64,000 nt of DNA from NCBI GenBank assembly GCA_022316685.1, contig JAKJHU010000075.1:2914501-2978500 (forward strand), in the 5' to 3' direction. The translations under genes were made by a program, and so were the position numbers. Under the pieces are notes generated by a model. It saw only the letters and a list, made by a program, of their open reading frames with translations, was not told where the DNA came from and made no database searches. Shown piece by piece: positions 13,061 to 22,900 of the stretch. This DNA is from Progne subis subis (lineage: Eukaryota > Chordata > Aves > Passeriformes > Hirundinidae). How positions within the stretch are numbered: the stretch's first letter is position 1; each line of letters opens with the position of its first letter.

Positions 13061-16000
13061 AAGTTTACTACAGTGAAAGTGAAGACTGGACTTAGTCAAG
13101 GTTAATATGTTCCTCTTATGTTCCTTCTCATTCCTTTGAGAAAAAATCACTAGTGTGTGTATATAATTTATTTATTTATTTATTTATTTTTATGTGCAGG
13201 TAAGCATTGCCTTTACAACAGAAAATTTTAGTATCTTAGACAAGTGGAGTTGTTCCAGCACAGTGAACACAGTCAGATTCTGAGTAAATGTTAAGGCAAG
13301 TATTGTCAAACTATGGAAATGTTGATAATAATAGGTGGCTGAAATAAAAAAATGTGTCAGAATTTGTAGGTACAGTTTAAGCATCTGTTTTACAGTCTTT
13401 TTGAAGTAAATGAAGTAAAAACATTTGAAGACCCATGTGGTAGACCCTCAATTTGAATTAACAATCTATAAAACCACTGGGAAGAGCAAAGGTGTTTGCA
13501 GCATCTCACTCTCCCAAGTTACTATATTTTGTAAACTTGGACTCTCCTAACCCAGGTGGATTCAGTTCCAAAACGTTACAAAAATAGAATACAGATTGGA
13601 CAAAAGAAAAGTGCAAGCATGAAAAGGAAGCCCCTGGTAAGAAGTTCTCCGGTTTCCTTAGGGTCCAGGAACAGTAGTCTGGTTATCATGAAAAAAAAAA
13701 AAACTTGGCTGACAGACTTCTTCCTTTTGAAAAGTAACACTGAGTGCACAGGTGTCAACACTAAAAAGGGGAATGAATATAGCCTAAAAGTACATGCATA
13801 CTGGACTCATAACCCACAAGATAGTAGGACTATATGGGTGTTCATTCCCATTTATGTCAACACTTGATTTTTACAAAGCTGTACATGCTGGTATGGTGAC
13901 ATTTAATTGTATCAGAAGAAAATGAAAAAAAAAAACCCTAAATCTGTTGAGTCATTTTCTAAAATCATTGTTTAAGATCTTTGAGACAATTACAGAAATT
14001 CAAATTATTCCTAAGTAAAGACCAAGAAACAGCCATTTTTTAATAAGTAAACATTATAATTTAGCTAGAAATAAGTATTGACAATTAATCCAACAAACAA
14101 AGCTGAAATAAACTTACATGGTTTTGATGAAATATGCTTATCAACAATATTACTCACAGTACATATTCAAATCCCTAAAATATTGCCTAACTAGAAATTT
14201 ACATGAAAAAATTGGTGCATTCCTGTGCTGTAAGTGGTAAGGTATACACTACTTCACGTTAGCTCTGTTCATACACATCTGTAAGAAAATTGTTTTGTTC
14301 AACTCTAACCACCAGAAAAACTTTTGATTTGATTCATGTAACAGAGAAGTTCTAGAAACTTTAATATTAAACACAGTTTTTCATGCCATACATATATACC
14401 CGGTTTCAAAAACTGCATCATAAAAACATGACTTCAGGGTTTCATAACTCTGAAATAACTTGGGGTACAATACTGGTTTTAATTACCACTGGGAACTAAA
14501 CTCCAAATAGCTACTCCCTTTCACCCTGCCTCTTCCGATAATGGAGGAACAATAAGGAGAGTTTGTAAATTGGAATAATAATTTACTAAAATCACAATAA
14601 CCACAGCAGTATTAATAGCAAAAAGTCATTAAAGTCATAAAGTTGATGTCATAAAATTTATGACATAGTTTTGCAGATATCAAGTCTCTATCACTTCAGA
14701 AAAAGGATTGTAAGAAAATAAGAAAGAAATCTCTAACAAGGCCATTAAATGGATAGACACAATCTCTCTCTCAGAAAAAATCATGACTGTCAAATTGCTG
14801 TAGACTGAAATTATTAGACCTGAGAAATAATTCCTATTTTCTTCTTGAACACATTCACTCTTCCCCAGGCATTTGATGTGAGGTATCATCAGGGACTAAA
14901 CTAGATGGACATTTAATCTGATGTGGTAATGGTTGCTTTAACATGTCACATCTTTAATCAGCAAGACAGGTGAAGGAGAAGAGGGATCCAGATCATTCCC
15001 AGCGGAAAGATAAACAATTCATGCTTCTACATCCTGCTCCATCGTATAAGAGTAAGAACACTGGTAGGTTTCACCAAAGACAAAGAGAAGAAATATTTTG
15101 AATCATCCAAGCATCTGAAGAGCCAAGTATGTGGGTGAGCTCTGAAAACTGGAGCTGTTTATAGAAGGATGTCATTACAACATGCAGAGTATCCATTGCT
15201 GAAGCACCCCTGCTGGGTTGGGGTAGGAAATTGGTTTTCCACTCTCCCACTGCAGGGATGTGTCATTGCTTTGCATCAATATTCTTGTGTTCGAACTATC
15301 TAGGTTGGGGGCTGATGAAAAACGAAGGACTGCTAATTGGTGTTCTTAAAATGCAATGAAATAATGACAAATTGGACAGAAACAGTTGGAAGTTCTTTGT
15401 ATTGTTTTTGGCTAAGAATTTGGTTATGAAAGGAAAGCCAAGTTAAGTAAGGAAAATAAAATATTTTCCCAACAACATTAAAATTTTTAAGAGTATCTAG
15501 AGGCTAAATACTAGACATAGATACAGAAATCTGAACACTGATTAAGTCCATGTGGAATATTCAGAAGCTTATAGTTAGAACAAGCATCCTCTATTAAAAT
15601 TTATAATTTGTGTATAAATCTCATTTGCACATTTGCTTTACATTTAAGGATAGTTTAGAAAAAGTGTTCAGAAATGTGGTGAATTATAATGCTGCACAGA
15701 TTCTATAATGTCTTCATGCTCAGCAGGAGACAAGGAATTTGCAGAAGAATTAATAATGTAAGATAATTGGGAGGTAATAAATCCTAAAACTTTGGGAAAA
15801 TGGGCATCTGCAAAAGTATCTTAAATATTATTTCCAAATCCATATAAACCGAGTTTAGAAGGGCATTACTTTATTATGCATAATAAAAAGACTAACTAGG
15901 GGATTACTTTACTTGAAGGATATTACTAGATTGCTATTATGTTGTTATTACTATTAGTATATATTGATACCATTGCAAGCAATATGCTATATTATGTCAA

Positions 16001-16756
16001 GAATAAAATTTAGCAGGTCATTATGTCATGAGTTCATTACTATTATTATTATTAATAATAATAATAATAATAATAATACATCAACAGCAAAAAGTATACT
16101 GATATTTCTCTAAAGAGCAAATTCTATTTAATAGAGATCAAAAGAATGTTTTTAGAAAACCAAGACTATATTATTTTAGAAGTTAGATCAAAAAATGTGT
16201 TGTATTTGAGGAATTTGATTTTTTTTTTTTTTTCTATAATCAATTATATTTTACTGCTGGTTTTGGTTGTGCTTAAATAAGAAAACTCTGCCAACTCTTC
16301 ACCATGTTTAATGACTACATACTTTTTCTGCTTCATATGTTGTCTTTTCTTTCCAGCTTAGGAGTTGCTTTATCAATTTTGTGCATTCAAACCACAGTTC
16401 TGATTAAAGCCTTGAAAAATTACATACAATTGTCTACCACCAGATGAATGCAGTCATAAAGTGTTTTTTTAGTGGTACCTTCCTCGTTACCTTACTAATT
16501 TTCTCTAATGAGTCAAATAACATGCAAAGATCTGTCTCTAGACTTGGCAATTTTTAATGCCATTTCCACCTTCTAATTCTACTCTGCACGAAGTAAAGCA
16601 TAAAACACCCTCCAATAGACAGTGCAATTCCACTCGCATATCTGTGCATACCAAATCTCTAACTCCATTCTTCCAACAGCTTACTGGCTTACTGATGAAG
16701 TAGCATCTCCTCAACATTGTCAACCAGTGCAGTTAACAAGAATAAAAATGTACTTC
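13061..16756. other. Gene-poor AT-rich flank left of the provirus
   Basis: Contains a TTTA microsatellite at about 13167-13190, A runs near 13690 and 13923, and a TAT/AAT repeat with inverted symmetry at 16041-16078. Nothing coding was recognised. The last 6 bases before the provirus are its target duplication. Confidence 0.5.
16041..16078. repeat. (TAT)n(AAT)n microsatellite with hairpin symmetry
   Basis: About four TAT units run directly into about nine AAT units, so the two halves are partly complementary and can fold back. Probably a slippage product. Confidence 0.9.
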
Positions 16757-16762
16757 CCCACC
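16757..16762. repeat. Left 6-bp target site duplication of the provirus
   Basis: The six bases cccacc precede the TG of the 5' LTR. The same six bases follow the CA of the 3' LTR at 24870-24875. A 6-bp duplication is usual for beta- and alpharetrovirus-like integrases. Confidence 0.9.
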
Positions 16763-17140
16763 TGTGGTGGTGCAGAACTGTTTTATTAGGTTTTTGTAAG
16801 AAGTTTATGTTATGGTTCATTTCACTGTATCCCCAATTTTGTATCCCTTTTGTGTCGTCTGTATAATAAGGTGTTTTGTGTCAATCATCCCACCCCTCAC
16901 ATGGCATGTAACATCCCCTCTGCCCCCCCTCACTCTGGGGCAGCCTGTCTATCACTCCAGGGGTCCCTCCCAGATTGCGAAACCTCAGGGAGAGGGCTTC
17001 AGGGTGGACAGGTAGCCTGGGGGGAATTCTTTTCCTCTGGAGGTGGTTGGTCCGAGGCTTGGGGGTGGGCACACCTTGTTACCCCCTGAATCCCCTGATT
17101 TGCTGTCTTGTTGTATCCTCCCTGGAACCCCTCCCCCGCT

Positions 17141-17146
17141 TATAAG
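17141..17146 (+). promoter_or_regulatory. 5' LTR TATA box
   Basis: TATAAG within cttataaggtagagg, about 150 bp upstream of the AATAAA signal. The equivalent box is present in the 3' LTR (24533-24538) and in the solo LTRs at 32402 and 35340. It is the likely core promoter of the proviral RNA. Confidence 0.8.
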
Positions 17147-17288
17147 GTAGAGGAGGGAGATTGAAACTCTCTCCGAGCAGCTCTCTCAGCTGCTCTTCGC
17201 TCAGCTACCTCGCTCTCAGCTGCTCAGCTCCCAGCCTCTGAGCTCTCGCCTCTGAGCTTGGAGCTCTCTGCTTCTCAACTCTGGAGCT

Positions 17289-17294
17289 AATAAA
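17289..17294 (+). promoter_or_regulatory. LTR polyadenylation signal AATAAA
   Basis: AATAAA in ggagctaataaacatc. Cleavage would follow within about 10-25 bases and marks the R/U5 border. In the 3' LTR the same signal lies at 24683-24688, where it would be used. Confidence 0.8.
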
Positions 17295-17478
17295 CATCTT
17301 TTAACCTGCTAAGCTGAGAGCCAGCCTTTTCTCTTCTGCTGCTGTTGACTGTCTCGACATACGGTGTCCAGCTGCTAAGCCGAGAAGCCGAAAGGAACTG
17401 GATACATCTGAATCTGTGTTGACCAAGCTAGCCAGAGGTCCTCTCCCGCCCGGAGCGGGGACAAAACCAGATACATTT

Positions 17479-17497
17479 TGGCGCTCCAACTCGGGGC
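17479..17497 (+). promoter_or_regulatory. Primer binding site, imperfect tRNA-Lys match
   Basis: TGGCGCTCCAACTCGGGGC starts three bases after the 5' LTR. A typical tRNA-Lys(1,2) PBS is TGGCGCCCAACGTGGGGC. The site here matches if one extra T and a two-base change (GT to TC) are allowed. The position is right for a PBS, but the mismatch is unusual in such a young provirus, so a different or variant tRNA is possible. Confidence 0.7.
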
Positions 17498-17773
17498 AGA
17501 CCACACCGGCAGAAACAGCTTGGACCACGTGGACACGGCTCCACGGAGACAGAGCGTCTGGTGCCCACGCAGGGCCCACTGGAGACGAGGCGGACCCTGC
17601 GAACGGACTGGGGCTGATTTAGCCCGAAGAACAGTCTCTGGGCGTCACACACCCCTGTGAAATTGACTTTTAAACAAGGCAAGTTCCAGGGGAAAGAAGG
17701 GGAGCTTCGGGCTCCGACCGGAGTCCTTCTTGCAGCAGAACATCCAGACCCACGCACCCCCCAGGCACAGGAA

Positions 17774-17782
17774 CAGGTAAGT
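17774..17782 (+). promoter_or_regulatory. Major 5' splice donor in the leader
   Basis: CAG|GTAAGT, a full consensus donor with GT at 17777-17778. It lies between the PBS and the gag start codon, as expected for the donor of a spliced env RNA. Because it precedes the gag ATG, a spliced env message would have to supply its own start codon. Confidence 0.75.
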
Positions 17783-18249
17783 ATACCCACAACGGGACAT
17801 ATTTACTGGTTTTAGGGTTCCCCCGAGGGAGGGGGAAGCCATTGGGGAGGAAAAAATCCTCCAAAAATAGCTGCGCAGCTAAAGGGTTAAACCTCCTGTG
17901 ATTTTGAGCGAACGGGGTTGGCAGGGGGGAGTGCTTTTCATCTGAGTTTGGGTCCAAAAGCAACTTAGTATCAAAACATGGGTGGAAAGCTAACAGTTGC
18001 TCAGAAAAGGTTGTAGGCCAAATTGAAAATCTCAAACGGCGAGTTAAGAAGTTTTGTTCGCTGGGTTCATCTGCATTTTCCCCAAGTTTCTCCCGACAGA
18101 GTCTGCAGTGCCGACTTCTGCGGCACTGTAGAAAAAGAATTAATTCGGCTCATTCGAACTGGAGACAAAAAAGCTACAAAGTATTTTACTATAGCAACAA
18201 AAGTAAATTCGGCAATTCAGTCTCAAAAGGGAGTGCAGGAAGAGCCCGG

Positions 18250-18960
18250 CAGAGAAACGTGTTCTCCCCCTCCTCCTCCCCCCTCCTCCTTTCTCCAGTC
18301 CCCGTGTCCCGTTCAAAAATGCCGCGTTCGTTTTTCTGTGGGGGGGGGAACTGGGTCTGAAGCCACGTGGTCCCCTTGGGGCTCCCAAGATGGCGGCGAC
18401 CGCATGGCAGGGGACTCCCCCGCCCCCTCAGCACCGCCCACCCCTCCCTGCCCCGGTGACGTGGTGCCCGCACGGCGCGGCCCCGCCCCGCCCCCCTCCC
18501 CCGCCCCGCCTTACCCCTGTGACGTCGGGTGCCTGCCGCGCGACCCCGCCCCCCCCTGCCCCGCGCGGCGCGGCCCCGCCCCGTCCGCCCCCCGCCCCGA
18601 CCCGCGCGGCCCCGCCCCCACCCCGCGTGGTGCCGGCCCCGACTCGCGCGGCCCCGCCCCCGCCCCACGCGGCGCCGGGCCGGCCGCGCCGCACGCCGCC
18701 GCCTGCCGCGCTGCCCCCCCCAACCCCCGGTGGCTGCGCGTGCGCACTGCGGCACCCCTTCCCCCCCGCAGCCGCCACGCCGCCGCCCGCCCCGGAGGGG
18801 CTCGAGCCCGCTCCCCCGGGATCCCCCCCACCTCCCCACTCCTCGATGACGTCACCCCCCAGGCAAACCGCACCCCCTGCAGGGACGCAGTTGCCAGGCA
18901 ACCAAGTGCCTCAGGGCACGGGCGTCCCAGCTCCCTCAAACCCGGAAGTGCCCGAGCAGG
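18250..18960 (+). other. GC-rich CpG-dense block inside gag (proline-rich linker or captured promoter)
   Basis: About 700 bp of extremely C/G-rich DNA in otherwise AT-rich surroundings. In two + frames it encodes long proline/alanine-rich peptide, with a repeated PAPTRAAPPPP unit in the frame that continues into CA. The same DNA holds a set of motifs known from vertebrate CpG-island promoters: CACGTG at 18364-18369, a YY1-type AAGATGGCGGC at 18387-18397, many CCGCCC boxes, TGACGTCG at 18520-18527, an NRF1-like TGCGCGTGCGCA at 18735-18746, a full CRE TGACGTCA at 18847-18854, a perfect RFX-type GTTGCCAGGCAAC at 18890-18902, and an ETS-type CCGGAAGTG at 18942-18950. A run of G at 18340-18348 is a possible indel site. 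Minus-strand open frames here are by-products of base composition. Confidence 0.75.
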
Positions 18961-19934
18961 GAACGGGGGCACATACTGCTGCCAGCTCCTGCTCCATTCC
19001 CACCCTTGCCCCTGTTACCTTCCGCAATGCCCGCGGGGGTAACAACAGGGCAGAGTACCATCCATTTCCCCGAGCCACCATCAAAGAGATCTGCAAAGCT
19101 CACAGGATATATGGCCCAGATGGGCCATATTTCAGGGGGCTTCTCAGAGCAGATCTCTCTGCAGAGGAGGTGGTGCCTGCTGATTTAAAGTACCTGTTTT
19201 CTTGTTTGTTGAACCCAATGGAGTATATCCTATGGGTCACAGCTTGGAAACAGCTGCTCCAGGATGCCTTACCAGGGCTTCTCAACAATGTTAACACTAG
19301 AGCTGATGCTCAGGGAAACCCCATCACTCTAGACCACCTGGCTGGGGAGGGGCAGTGGGCAGAAGCCACTGACCAAGTGGTCATTCCTGTCCAGTGCCTC
19401 CATGTAGTGAGAGACAGCCCTGACTGCATTCTTCAGCATGCAAACACAAGGTCCTGCGATTTCATATTCGAAAATCAAGCAGGACCAAAGGGAGTCTTTC
19501 ACAGATTTTGTAAGCAGACTGTCCCGAGCTATTGAAGCTCAGGTCAAAAATGAAATGGCTCGGGAACACATTTTAACGTAGATTGCGTTTTCAAATGCAA
19601 ATGATTTATGTCGTGCTGCGATTTTAAGTTTACCCCTAAACCCCAAACCAACCTTACCAGACATGCTTCAGGTATGTCAGGTAAAGGTTCCTTTAATGAG
19701 TTCTACAGGTCCACGGCCCAAACCTCATCAAGTTGCAGCCCTGGAAACGGAAGATTCCCGAAAGACACCGAACACCGTGAAGAAGCCTTCTGCTCAGAGC
19801 TCCCAGAATTGTTTTTTGTGCGGGAATTTGGGGCATTGGGTTTCCAAATGCCCCCTCAAGAAAGAATTAGAGGACCTCAAAAACAAAAAGGGGGAGGGGA
19901 AGGGGAAAAAGGGAGAGGGTTTAAACCCTCACAA

Positions 19935-19941
19935 AAAAAAC
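19935..19941 (+). promoter_or_regulatory. -1 ribosomal frameshift slippery site A AAA AAC
   Basis: In the NC frame the codons are AAA AAA AAC TGG TGA. The heptamer A_AAA_AAC is in the correct register for a -1 slip, and the gag stop is only one codon further. Slipping moves translation into the pro-pol frame, which is open from here to 23567. The same heptamer type is used by several retroviruses. Confidence 0.88.
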
Positions 19942-22900
19942 TGGTGAAAGAGCGCAGGTCCACCCTGCATGAGGAAAAAAATGGGGTGGACCGGGCAGGA
20001 GGGGAGGGGAAAGGGAGCCAAGGGAAAAAGAAGGAGAAGCTGCATTGCCCCATTCAGGGTGGCAGCAAAAATAACACACTGGAAATGACTTACACGGATC
20101 ATGACATGGCACAACCGATTTTGACAACCAATTCTAAATATACCCCCTACAGGTTGCAGCTCACGGAGGGTTTGCACCTGAAAGACGACGACTGGAATTT
20201 TGTGTCAGTTGACAACAGTGAGCAGGGTACCTGGCCAAGGGTCAAAGGTAAGCTCATCGTTGTGGGGGACTGCAAACACACCCCAAAAGAGATCGAAATT
20301 CTTCCAGGAACACTTGATAACAATCCTGGAAAATTCGTTCTCTGGCTACGCTGCATTCACCCACCAACATTCCTACCTAAAGGGCAGATAGTTGCCCAGA
20401 TCATACCCACCTGGGAACGACTGGAAGAAGATAACATACCAACAGCTTGTCCTGTGCACAGCATCACAGAAGTGAAACCCCAGGTGAGATGTGAGTTACA
20501 GGTGGGTGATGAGGCCATTAACATCACAGGCCTGCTCGACACGGGCGCACACGTGACTGTAATTCCAGCTAAGCACTGGCCGTCACGTTGGGCCTTGGAA
20601 AACGTGGCAGGACACGTGCAAGGAATAGGGGGAATGCAATTGGCCAAACAATCAAAGAGTGTGGTGCAAATTAAGGGGCCAAAAGGGCAGTTGGCCAGTT
20701 TACGCCCTTTTGTTTTAGATTATAGGGAACCCTTGTTGGGGAGAGACCTGATGGCCCAGTGGGGAGTCACGATTGACATCCCAGACCCCCCACAGGATTT
20801 TTGGGCAGCGGTCGCTGAGGAGCGCCCTACCCACAAGCTAAATTGGAAAACAGATTCGCCAGTGTGGGTGGAACAGTGGCCGCTTTCAAAACAGAAATTA
20901 AAGGCGCTCGAAGAGCTCGTGGAGGAGCAGTTAGCTAAGGGTCACATTGTAGAGACCACCAGCCCTTGGAATTCGCCGGTTTTCGTTATCCAGAAGCCGG
21001 GGAAGGACAAGTGGAGACTCCTCCAGGATCTCAGACAAATTAACAACGTGATAGAAGACATGGGCTCTCTTCAACCTGGGATGCCTACCCCGACCATGCT
21101 CCCACAAAATTGGAAATTGGCTGTTATAGATATAAAAGATTGTTTCTTCCATATTCCCCTACACCCTGACGACGCACCACGTTTTGCATTCTCGGTTCCC
21201 ACCATTAACCGAGAGGCCCCGAGGAAATGCTACCATTGGAGGGTTTTACCCCAAGGGATGAAGGTGTCACCTATCATCTGCCAGTGGTATGTGGCTTCCT
21301 TGCTGTCCCCGGTCCGCGTAGCCGCAGAGAAAGCAATCATCCATCATTATATGGATGATGTGCTTGTGTGTGCCCCCACCGATGATGTCTTGTCACACGC
21401 GCTTGACCTGACAATTAATGCATTGGTTATTGCAGGGTTCGAGCTGCAGGAAGACAAGGTTCAAAGGATGCCACCTTGGAGGTACCTTGGGCTGGAAATT
21501 GGCAAGCGGACCATTGTGCCGCAGAAATTGGAAATCAAGGCCAGAATTCAGACCCTTGCAGATGTCCATCAGCTGTGTGGGGCATTGAATTGGGTGAGAC
21601 CCTGGCTAGGCCTCACAACCGAGGACCTAGCCCCTCTTTTCAATTTATTGAAAGGGGGAGAGGAGCTGAGTTCTCCCAGGGAACTAACCCCGGAAGCAAA
21701 GGAGGCGCTGGAAAAGGTACAGCATCTGATGTCCACTTGGCAGGCTCACAGGTGTGATCCAGACCTGCCTTTCAAATTCATAATAATGGGGAAATTGCCA
21801 CACCTACATGGAGTCATTTTCCAATGGAGAAATAACATCAAAAAGGACCAGGGCAGAGAGGACCCGCTTCTAATCATAGAATGGGTCTTTCTCAGCCATC
21901 AAAGGTCCAAGAGAATGACACGTCCACAGGAACTGGTGGCTGAACTGATCCGAAAAGCCAGAGTCCGGATCAGGGAATTGGCCGGGTGTGATTTTGAATG
22001 CATTCACATTCCAATTGGATTAAGATCGGGCCAAATTACAAAGGCAATGTTAGAACACCTGCTTCAGGAAAACGAAGCACTGCAGTTTGCTCTAGATTCC
22101 TTCACTGGGCAAATCTCAATTCATCGGCCAGCCCACAAAATTTTTAATCAGGATGCCAAATTCACACTGAATTTGAAAGATGTTCGGAGCAGGAAGCCTT
22201 TAGAGGCCCTGACAGTTTTCACGGACGCGTCCGGAAGGTCCCACAAGTCAGTTATGACTTGGAAGGACCCTCAGACTCAGCAGTGGGAGGCAGATGTTGC
22301 CGAGGTGGAGGGATCACCTCAGGTTGCTGAGTTGGCCGCTGTCGTCAGGGCTTTTGAAAGGTTCCCCGAACCCTTCAATTTAGTAACGGACTCCGCTTAT
22401 GTAGCGGGGGTGGTATCGAGGGCAGATCAGGCCATACTGCAGGAAGTGTCTAACACAGCACTGTTTGAGCTGCTTTCTAAGCTTGTTAAGCTTGTCTCCC
22501 ACAGAGAGCAGCCATTTTTTGTGATGCATACGAGATCACACACCGATTTGCCAGGTTTCATAGCTGAGGGGAACAGAAGGGCTGATGCTCTTGCTGCTCC
22601 TGCAGCGATGGCCCCATTGCCAAGCATTTTTGAGCAGGCAAAGCTCAGCCATCAGCTTCACCATCAGAACGCACCTGGCCTTGTTCGCTGGTTTCACATC
22701 ACCCGGGAACAGGCTAAGGCAATTGTGGCTACGTGTCCCTCCTGTAACCAGCATGCACTTCCCACCTTAAGTGCGGGAGTGAACCCCAGAGGTCTGAACA
22801 GCTGTGAGCTGTGGCAGACTGACGTGACACATATCCCCCAATTCGGCCGATCTAAATATGTGCACGTGTCAGTGGACACTTTCTCCAGTGCAGTTTTCGC

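Larger units (their letters stand above)
16763..17475 (+). repeat. Provirus 5' LTR (713 bp)
   Basis: Starts tgtggtggtgcag and ends agataca. A TATA box (TATAAG) is at 17141-17146 and a polyadenylation signal (AATAAA) at 17289-17294. Transcription should start about 25-30 bp after the TATA box, near 17170, making the R region short (about 140 bp) and rich in CTCTCAGCTGCTC-like tandem pieces. U3 is about 400 bp and U5 about 165 bp. The copy differs from the 3' LTR at only a few positions (for example caatcatcc/caattatcc, and ccaagc/ccgagc near the end). Confidence 0.95.
17976..19947 (+). pseudogene. gag: gag, broken (MA, proline-rich linker, CA, NC)
   Basis: The start ATG is at 17978-17980, followed by GG, giving a Gly at position 2 suited to myristoylation. 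An in-frame TAG at 18014-18016 stops translation after 12 residues. MA-like sequence (RSFVRWVHLHFPQVSP) continues in the same frame. In the GC-rich insert the frame changes, and CA (KEICKAHRIYGPDGPYF, VTAWKQLLQDALPG) is read one frame over. A second frame change lies at about 19408-19420. The MHR-like segment (IKQDQRESFTDFVSRL) and NC are read in the third frame; the usual MHR glycine is aspartate here. A TAG at 19579-19581 separates CA from NC. NC keeps one CX2CX4HX4C knuckle (CFLCGNLGHWVSKC) and a lysine-rich tail ending at TGA 19945-19947. Only one knuckle is visible; related gag proteins often have two. Confidence 0.88.

Noticed and set aside
16812..17089. Open frames inside the LTRs (also at 24205-24537, 32143-32406, 35069-35344 and 57115-57312)
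   Set aside because: They fall in noncoding LTR sequence, are not consistently conserved among copies, and have no domain.
18140..18972. Several minus-strand and alternative-frame open frames of 80-217 codons in the GC-rich block
   Set aside because: They consist of Gly/Arg/Ala/Pro runs forced by base composition, with no motif and no plausible start context. Only the + strand gag frames connect to recognisable MA and CA.
19608..19937. The upstream part of the long pol frame taken as coding
   Set aside because: It overlaps NC, whose zinc knuckle is in another frame. Entry into pol is by -1 slip at 19935-19941, so this part is a shadow.
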